A stretch of DNA of 64,000 nt from Cellulomonas avistercoris. Lineage in GTDB: Bacteria > Actinomycetota > Actinomycetes > Actinomycetales > Cellulomonadaceae. The DNA is taken from positions 96,528-160,527 of the forward strand of contig NZ_JACSQV010000012.1 of NCBI RefSeq assembly GCF_014836445.1, given 5' to 3'. The notes below the pieces were generated by a model. The model saw nothing but the letters and a program-made list of their open reading frames with translations. It ran no database searches and had not been told where the DNA came from. Positions 59,084 through 64,000 of this stretch are shown in pieces. Every line of letters begins with the position of its first letter. Position 1 is the first letter of the stretch. A program made the translations under genes and the position numbers.

Positions 59084-59156
59084 TCGACGACGACCGCGCC
59101 GACCACGGCGCGGCGGATGACGCGCGGCGCCGACGCCGCGGGGGAGGCAGGATCCG

Positions 59157-59957
59157 GTGACGGATCGGTGGGCGCCTGTGGCGCTCGTGCTCGTTTCGCA
59201 CTCGCGTGCGCTCGCCGAGGGGACCGCGGAGGTGGCGGCGCAGATGGCACCGGGCGTGCGCATCGTGCCGGCGGGCGGCACCGACGACGGTGGGCTGGGC
59301 GCCAGCTTCGACCGCGTGGGCGCAGCGCTGCGCGACGCGACCGACGACGGCCGCTCGGCCGTGGTCGTCACGGACCTGGGCTCGGCCGTGCTGACGGCCG
59401 AGGCCGTGCTCGACCTCATGGACGAGCGCGTCGTCGCACGCGTGCGGCTCGCGGACGCACCCTTCGTCGAGGGTGCCGTCGCGGCCGCGGTGACCGCGCA
59501 CGGCAAGGCGGACCTGGCGACCGTGCTGGACTCCGCGCAGGCGGCCGCCGACACGTTCGGGCCCGCGCGGCCGGTGTCCGGCACCTCGGTCGCGGCCGGT
59601 GCGGCGGTGGGTGGTCCGGCGCCCGCCGGCCCCGCGCCGGTCGTCCCGGCGGCCGCCGAGCCGCGCCCGGTCGACACGGGCGTCGTGACGCAGGACGACG
59701 GTTCCGTGCGGGCCACCGCGGTGCTGCGCAACCCGCTCGGGCTCCACGCGCGCCCGGCCGCGCTCATCGTCCGGATGCTCGCGCCCTTCGACGCCAAGGT
59801 GCAGGTGGACGGCGTCAACGCCGCCAGCGTCCTGGACCTGATGAAGCTCGGGGCGGTCCGGGGCGACGTGCTCACGATCACGGCGCAGGGACCGCAGGCG
59901 GGCGAGGCGGTCGAACGCCTCCTGGTCGACGTCGCGGCCGGCTTCGGCGAGGTCTGA
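59157..59957 (+). CDS. dhaM: DhaM phosphotransferase subunit with fused HPr domain
   Basis: 266 residues. The N-terminal EIIA-like DhaM domain (1-~130) has the phospho-His in LVLVSHSRALAEG, with VVTDLGSAVLTAE. An Ala/Pro/Gly linker of about 45 residues follows, then an HPr domain (~180-266) with NPLGLHARPAALIVR. The EI part fused in E. coli DhaM is absent, so a general EI enzyme must phosphorylate it. GTG 59157 follows GGGGAGG. Last gene of dhaKLM. Confidence 0.93.
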   Translation: MTDRWAPVALVLVSHSRALAEGTAEVAAQMAPGVRIVPAGGTDDGGLGASFDRVGAALRDATDDGRSAVVVTDLGSAVLTAEAVLDLMDERVVARVRLADAPFVEGAVAAAVTAHGKADLATVLDSAQAAADTFGPARPVSGTSVAAGAAVGGPAPAGPAPVVPAAAEPRPVDTGVVTQDDGSVRATAVLRNPLGLHARPAALIVRMLAPFDAKVQVDGVNAASVLDLMKLGAVRGDVLTITAQGPQAGEAVERLLVDVAAGFGEV

Positions 59958-60006
59958 CGCGAGCCACGTCAGGTCCGCGCGGCACGGCGCGACCCTGCCG
60001 CGCGGC

Positions 60007-60012
60007 TAGCCT
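60007..60012 (+). promoter_or_regulatory. -10 of a leaderless promoter for the DUF4233 gene
   Basis: TAGCCT ends seven bases before the ATG at 60019, with no Shine-Dalgarno sequence between. Transcription is expected to begin at the start codon. Confidence 0.55.
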
Positions 60013-60018
60013 GGTCCG

Positions 60019-60417
60019 ATGAGCACGCAGCAGCCCGCCCCGACGCGGCGCAAGCGTCCGGCGAAGCCGCAGTTCACGCAGATGACGCTGTTGCTGGAGG
60101 CCTTCCTGGTGGGCTTCGCGACCCTCGTCGCGTACGGCCTGCGCGTCGCGCCGCCCGCGACCGTGTGGACGCTCGGCGGTGTGACGTTCGCGATCCTGCT
60201 GCTGCTGTCCGGCTACGTGGGGCGCCCGGGCGGCTACGTCGCCGGCTCCCTGGCGCAGCTCGCCGTGCTCGGGTTCGGCGTGCTGGTGCCGATGATGTAC
60301 GGCGTCGGTGCCGTGTTCGTCGTGCTGTGGGTCGTGTCCCTGCGCCTGGGCGCACGCATCGACCGCGAGCGCGCCGAGTGGGACGCGGCGCACCCGGAGG
60401 GCCCGCCGCCGGTGTGA
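60019..60417 (+). CDS. DUF4233 small membrane protein
   Basis: 132 residues with a basic N-terminus (RRKRPAKPQ) and four hydrophobic helices, including LLEAFLVGFATLVAYGL, VTFAILLLLSGYVG and LAQLAVLGFGVLVPMM. The soluble end is Glu/Pro-rich. Family members sit between folC and ndk across actinobacteria. That link is kept on the ndk side here and broken on the folC side. Function unknown. Leaderless start inferred from the -10 position. Confidence 0.88.
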   Translation: MSTQQPAPTRRKRPAKPQFTQMTLLLEAFLVGFATLVAYGLRVAPPATVWTLGGVTFAILLLLSGYVGRPGGYVAGSLAQLAVLGFGVLVPMMYGVGAVFVVLWVVSLRLGARIDRERAEWDAAHPEGPPPV

Positions 60418-60451
60418 CGGACGTCGTCGGCGTCGGGCCACGGTGCGCCGA

Positions 60452-60457
60452 TAGGGT
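60452..60457 (+). promoter_or_regulatory. -10 of a leaderless or near-leaderless ndk promoter
   Basis: TAGGGT ends eight bases from the ATG at 60465, leaving no room for a Shine-Dalgarno sequence in the transcript. Confidence 0.55.
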
Positions 60458-60464
60458 GACCGCC

Positions 60465-60899
60465 ATGACTGACGCACCCTCCCCGCAGCGCACCCTCGTC
60501 CTCGTCAAGCCCGACGGCGTGCGCCGCGGCCACGTCGGCGAGGTGCTGCGGCGCATCGAGGCCAAGGGCTACACGCTCGTGGCCGTCGAGCTGCGCCACG
60601 CCGACGAGGCCCTGCTCGTCGAGCACTACGCCGAGCACGCCGGCAAGCCGTTCGTCGACGCCCTCGTGTCCTTCATGCGCTCGGGCCCCGTGCTCGCGGC
60701 CGTCGTCGAGGGCCACCGCGTCATCGAGGGCTTCCGCTCGCTCGCCGGTGCCACCGACCCGACGGTCGCCGCACCCGGCACGATCCGCGGCGACCTGGCA
60801 CGCGACTGGGGCAGCAAGCTGATCGAGAACATCGTGCACGGGTCGGACGGCGAGGAGTCCGCCGCGCGCGAGATCGCGCTGTGGTTCCCGTCCCTCTGA
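60465..60899 (+). CDS. ndk: Nucleoside diphosphate kinase
   Basis: Transfers the gamma phosphate between nucleoside triphosphates and diphosphates; 144 residues. TLVLVKPDGVRRGHVGEVLRRIEAKGY is the N-terminal signature. AAPGTIRGDLA and the active-site His in ENIVHGSDGEESAAREIALWF are intact. Size is normal for the hexameric/tetrameric enzyme. It follows DUF4233, as in most actinobacteria, and precedes smc. Confidence 0.96.
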   Translation: MTDAPSPQRTLVLVKPDGVRRGHVGEVLRRIEAKGYTLVAVELRHADEALLVEHYAEHAGKPFVDALVSFMRSGPVLAAVVEGHRVIEGFRSLAGATDPTVAAPGTIRGDLARDWGSKLIENIVHGSDGEESAAREIALWFPSL

Positions 60900-60921
60900 G
60901 CCACGTCACCGGCTGACCGCA

Positions 60922-60937
60922 CGCGCCGTCCGGCGCG
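60922..60937. terminator. Candidate terminator hairpin after ndk
   Basis: CGCGCCG-TC-CGGCGCG is a perfect 7-bp stem with a two-base loop, 22 bases after the ndk stop and well before the smc -10. No U-tract. Confidence 0.4.
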
Positions 60938-61002
60938 CCCGCCCCGCACCCGCGCACACGCCCGGGCGCAGGAGCGTGCGCGGCCGGACGGCCTGCGTTG
61001 CC

Positions 61003-61008
61003 TAGGCT
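61003..61008 (+). promoter_or_regulatory. -10 of a leaderless promoter for smc
   Basis: TAGGCT ends seven bases before the GTG at 61016, the same geometry as at 29699, 36483 and 60007. No Shine-Dalgarno sequence precedes the GTG. Confidence 0.55.
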
Positions 61009-61015
61009 GCCCTAC

Positions 61016-64000
61016 GTGCACCTCAAGACCCTGACCCTGCGCGGGTTCAAGTCGTTCGCCTCGGCGACGACCCTGAACTTCGAGCCCGGGATCACGTGCG
61101 TCGTCGGGCCCAACGGCTCCGGCAAGTCCAACGTGGTGGACGCGCTCGCGTGGGTCATGGGGGAGCAGGGCGCCAAGTCGCTGCGCGGCGGCAAGATGGA
61201 GGACGTCATCTTCGCCGGCACGTCGGGGCGCCCGCCGCTCGGGCGCGCCGAGGTGTCGCTGACGATCGACAACGCGGACGGCGCGCTGCCGATCGAGTAC
61301 TCCGAGGTGACGATCTCGCGGACGCTCTTCCGCAACGGCGGGTCGGAGTACGCGATCAACGGGCGCGGCTGCCGGCTGCTGGACATCCAGGACCTGCTCT
61401 CGGACTCGGGCCTCGGCCGCGAGATGCACGTCATCGTCGGGCAGGGCCAGCTCGACGCGGTGCTGCGGGCGACGCCCGAGGAGCGCCGCGGCTTCATCGA
61501 GGAGGCCGCGGGCGTCCTCAAGCACCGCAAGCGCAAGGAGAAGGCGCTGCGCAAGCTCGACGCGATGCAGGGCAACCTCACGCGGCTGGGCGACCTGACG
61601 GCCGAGATCCGCCGCCAGCTGGGGCCGCTCGGCCGTCAGGCGGAGGTCGCCCGCAAGGCGGCCGTCGTCCAGAGCGACCTGCGCGACTCCCGCGCCCGGC
61701 TCCTCGCCGACGACCTCGCGCAGCTGCGCGCGCGCCTCGAGCAGGAGATCGCCGACGAGTCCGCGGTGCTCGAGCGGCGCGCGCAGGTCGAGGCGCAGCT
61801 CGCGGAGGCCCGGTCCCGCCTGGGCGCCCTGGAGCGTGAGGCGGCCGAGGCGGCACCCGCCGTGAGCGAGGCGGGTGAGGTCTGGTACCGGCTGTCGTCG
61901 CTGCGTGAGCGGGTCCGGGGCACCGCGTCCCTGGCCGCCGACCGCGCGCGGCTGCTCGGGACGGCGTCGAGCGAGCGCACCGGCGGCCAGGACCCGGCCG
62001 ACCTGGAGGCGCAGGCGGGACGCGTGCGGCACGCGGAGGCCGAGCTGGCCGCCGAGGTCGAGCTCGCGCGTGCCGCGGTCACCGCCGCCGGCGCCGCGCG
62101 GCAGGAGGCGGAGGCCGCCGCGACGGCGGCCGAGCGCGCGCTGGCCGACCTGCAGCGGGGGGCGGCCGACCGGCGCGAGGGCGTCGCACGGCTCGCAGGT
62201 CAGGTCGCGGCCCGGCGCAGCCGCGTCGAGGCCACGGAGGCGGAGATCGGGCGGCTGCGGGCGACCCTCGCCGCCGCCGAGGAGCGTGCGCGCGACGCGA
62301 CGACCCAGTTCGCGGCGCTCGAGTCCCAGGTGGCGGGCGTCGAGCAGGGTGAGGAGGGTCTCGACGCCGAGCACGAGGCCGCCGCCGAGGCGCTCGACGC
62401 GGCCGTCGACCGGGTCGCCGCGCTCGAGGACGAGCTGCGCACGGCGGAGCGCGAGCGGGACCAGCAGTCCTCGCGCGCCGAGACGCTCGAGATGTCCCTG
62501 AGCCGCAAGGACGGTGCGGGCGCCCTCCTCGCGGCGGACGGTCTGCCCGGCGTGCTCGGCTCGGTCGCAGCCCTGCTCAGCGTGGACGCGCGCGACGAGG
62601 AGGCGATCGTCGCCGCCCTGGGTGCCGTCGCCGACGCGGTGGCGGTCGAGTCGGTCGACGCCGCGGTCGACGCCATCCGTCACCTGCGCACCGAGGACGC
62701 GGGACGCGCGACGCTCATGGTCGCCGGGTCCGGTGCCGTGCCCGGTGCCGACCTGCCGTCCGGTGCCGAGCGCGCGGTCGACCTGGTGCAGGCGCCGCCG
62801 GCCGTCCTCGACGCCGTGCGCGCGCTGCTGGCCGACGTCGTGGTCGTGGACGACCTGGCGGCGGCGCGCCCGCTCGTGGCGGCGCACCCCGACCTCGTCG
62901 TCGCGACGCGCACGGGTGACGTGCTGTCGCGGTTCCGCGCGTCGGGCGGGTCGGCCTCCGCGCCCAGCGCGCTGCACCTGCAGGGGGCCCTGGACACCGC
63001 GCGCGCCGCCGCGCAGACCGCGACCGCCGCGGCCGAGCGGCTGCGCTTCGAGCTGGCGACGGCGCGCGAGGCGCGTGCCGCCGCGCAGGCCGACGTGGAC
63101 GCGACCCTCGAGCGCCTCAACGAGTCCGACGCGGCCCTGGCGGCCGTCGCCGAGCAGCTCGGGCACCTCGGGTCGGCGGCGCGTGCCGCGCGCGCCGAGG
63201 CGGAGCGCGTGCAGCGCTCGCTGGACGCGGCCGGCACGACGCTCGCGGAGGACCACGCGACGCTCGCCGAGCTGACCGCGCGGCTCGCGGCGGCCGAGGA
63301 CGCCCCCGAGGACGCCGAGGCCGCGATCGCCGAGGCCACGGCGCGGCGTGACGCGACGGCTGCGGAGGCGACCGCCGCCCGCGGCCGCGAGACCGAGTCC
63401 CGGCTGACGCTGCGCACGGGTGAGGAGCGTGCGCGCGCGCTCGCCGGCCGCGCCGAGTCGCTCGAGCGTGCCGCCGCGTCGGAGCGTGCCGCCCGCGAGA
63501 AGGCGGTCCGTCGCGAGCAGGAGCGCGCGCGGCAGGCCGGCGTGGCGCGCGCCGTGCACACCGCGTCCGTGCACACCGGCACGCTCCTCGACCGGGCGCT
63601 GCGGCGCGCGTCCGACGAGCGCGACGCCGCCGAGACCGCGCGCGCCGAGCGCGACGCCGCGCTGGCGGGCGTGCGCACGCGCGTCGACGTGCTCGCGCGC
63701 GACCTGGCCGAGCTGACCGACGTCGCGCACAAGGACGAGGTCGCTCGCGCCGAGCAGCGTCTGCGCATCGAGCAGCTCGAGACGCGCGCCGTCGAGGAGC
63801 TCGGGCTCGACCCGCAGGTGCTGATCGAGGAGTACGGTCCGCACCGCGACGTGCCCGTCGTCCCGGCGCCGGGCGCGGAGCCGGACGACGGCCCCGCGGC
63901 CGTCCCCTACGTGCGTGCCGAGCAGGAGAAGCGCCTGCGCGCCGCCGAGCGCGCGCTGGCGCTGCTGGGCCGGGTGAACCCGCTGGCCCTCGAGGAGTTC
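61016..64000 (+). CDS. smc: Chromosome segregation protein SMC, 3' end outside window
   Basis: Condensin ATPase; the first 995 residues are visible. The N-terminal head has LKTLTLRGFKSFASATTLNFEPGITCVVGPNGSGKSNVVDALAWVMGEQGAKSLRGGKMEDVIFAGT, with Walker A at about 32-40, and the Q-loop region RLLDIQDLLSDSGLGREMHVIVGQGQLDAVL. A first long coiled coil follows, then the hinge near residue 500-630 (LLAADGLPGVLGSVAALLSVD, then TLMVAGSGAVPGA), then the returning coiled coil. The signature and Walker B lie beyond the window. GTG 61016 is probably translated from a leaderless transcript. Confidence 0.95.
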   Translation, partial: MHLKTLTLRGFKSFASATTLNFEPGITCVVGPNGSGKSNVVDALAWVMGEQGAKSLRGGKMEDVIFAGTSGRPPLGRAEVSLTIDNADGALPIEYSEVTISRTLFRNGGSEYAINGRGCRLLDIQDLLSDSGLGREMHVIVGQGQLDAVLRATPEERRGFIEEAAGVLKHRKRKEKALRKLDAMQGNLTRLGDLTAEIRRQLGPLGRQAEVARKAAVVQSDLRDSRARLLADDLAQLRARLEQEIADESAVLERRAQVEAQLAEARSRLGALEREAAEAAPAVSEAGEVWYRLSSLRERVRGTASLAADRARLLGTASSERTGGQDPADLEAQAGRVRHAEAELAAEVELARAAVTAAGAARQEAEAAATAAERALADLQRGAADRREGVARLAGQVAARRSRVEATEAEIGRLRATLAAAEERARDATTQFAALESQVAGVEQGEEGLDAEHEAAAEALDAAVDRVAALEDELRTAERERDQQSSRAETLEMSLSRKDGAGALLAADGLPGVLGSVAALLSVDARDEEAIVAALGAVADAVAVESVDAAVDAIRHLRTEDAGRATLMVAGSGAVPGADLPSGAERAVDLVQAPPAVLDAVRALLADVVVVDDLAAARPLVAAHPDLVVATRTGDVLSRFRASGGSASAPSALHLQGALDTARAAAQTATAAAERLRFELATAREARAAAQADVDATLERLNESDAALAAVAEQLGHLGSAARAARAEAERVQRSLDAAGTTLAEDHATLAELTARLAAAEDAPEDAEAAIAEATARRDATAAEATAARGRETESRLTLRTGEERARALAGRAESLERAAASERAAREKAVRREQERARQAGVARAVHTASVHTGTLLDRALRRASDERDAAETARAERDAALAGVRTRVDVLARDLAELTDVAHKDEVARAEQRLRIEQLETRAVEELGLDPQVLIEEYGPHRDVPVVPAPGAEPDDGPAAVPYVRAEQEKRLRAAERALALLGRVNPLALEEF

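Overview
The window is very GC-rich DNA with Shine-Dalgarno-led and leaderless ATG/GTG genes. It most resembles a cellulolytic actinobacterium of the Cellulomonas group. Supporting signs are an esterase carrying a family-2 cellulose-binding module, F420 enzymes, a WXG100-like protein with its FtsK/EssC-type ATPase, a class F sortase, a T-box in front of ileS, and the folC / DUF4233 / ndk gene set. This placement is inferred from gene content, not from a database match. No rRNA, tRNA, insertion sequence or CRISPR array was found.

Layout. 1-7136 (minus strand): a partial acyl-CoA ligase, a polar amino-acid ABC importer, valS of the archaeal-like type, and a CGNR zinc-finger regulator divergent from an EamA exporter. 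8224-15637: a secreted PQQ-type sugar dehydrogenase, then a kinase-like protein without a P-loop, an F420-dependent oxidoreductase coupled to cofE, an NYN-like protein, a DUF418 membrane protein, a HhH-GPD repair protein and a methyltransferase. 15688-20725: an orphan type VII secretion pair (FHA/EssC-like ATPase and WXG100-like protein) whose promoters share two motifs at identical spacing. 20747-27286 (minus): class F sortase with an ice-binding-type surface protein, an iron-siderophore-type ABC importer, and the CBM2 esterase. 27402-34884: a MocR regulator lacking the PLP lysine, a short-chain dehydrogenase, a heterodimeric ABC exporter, a formate/nitrite-type channel and a phosphoribosyltransferase.

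34900-43858 is a purine/ureide-type catabolic locus. A PucR regulator diverges from a tightly overlapping operon encoding AllH-, FdrA/AllF- and AllG-like proteins, a carbamate kinase read in frame into a biuret-hydrolase-like cysteine hydrolase, and a nucleobase-type permease fused to a domain otherwise seen at the C-terminus of allophanate hydrolase. The parts suggest uptake and cleavage of a ureido compound with recovery of ATP from carbamoyl phosphate.

43797-64000: two HAD phosphatases, the T-box-controlled ileS (type 2) and folC. Then comes an accessory block, 50193-59957, that separates folC from DUF4233 and ndk, its usual actinobacterial neighbours. The block holds a TetR regulator, a compact polyketide operon (KS; AT-ACP-aminoketone synthase fusion; phosphopantetheinyl transferase; NAD(P)-binding reductase) and a PTS-type dihydroxyacetone kinase operon. 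The polyketide operon is predicted to release an alpha-aminoketone, and a candidate TetR operator lies before its first gene. The window ends inside smc. The most novel-looking systems are the aminoketone polyketide cluster and the ureide operon with its two fusions.
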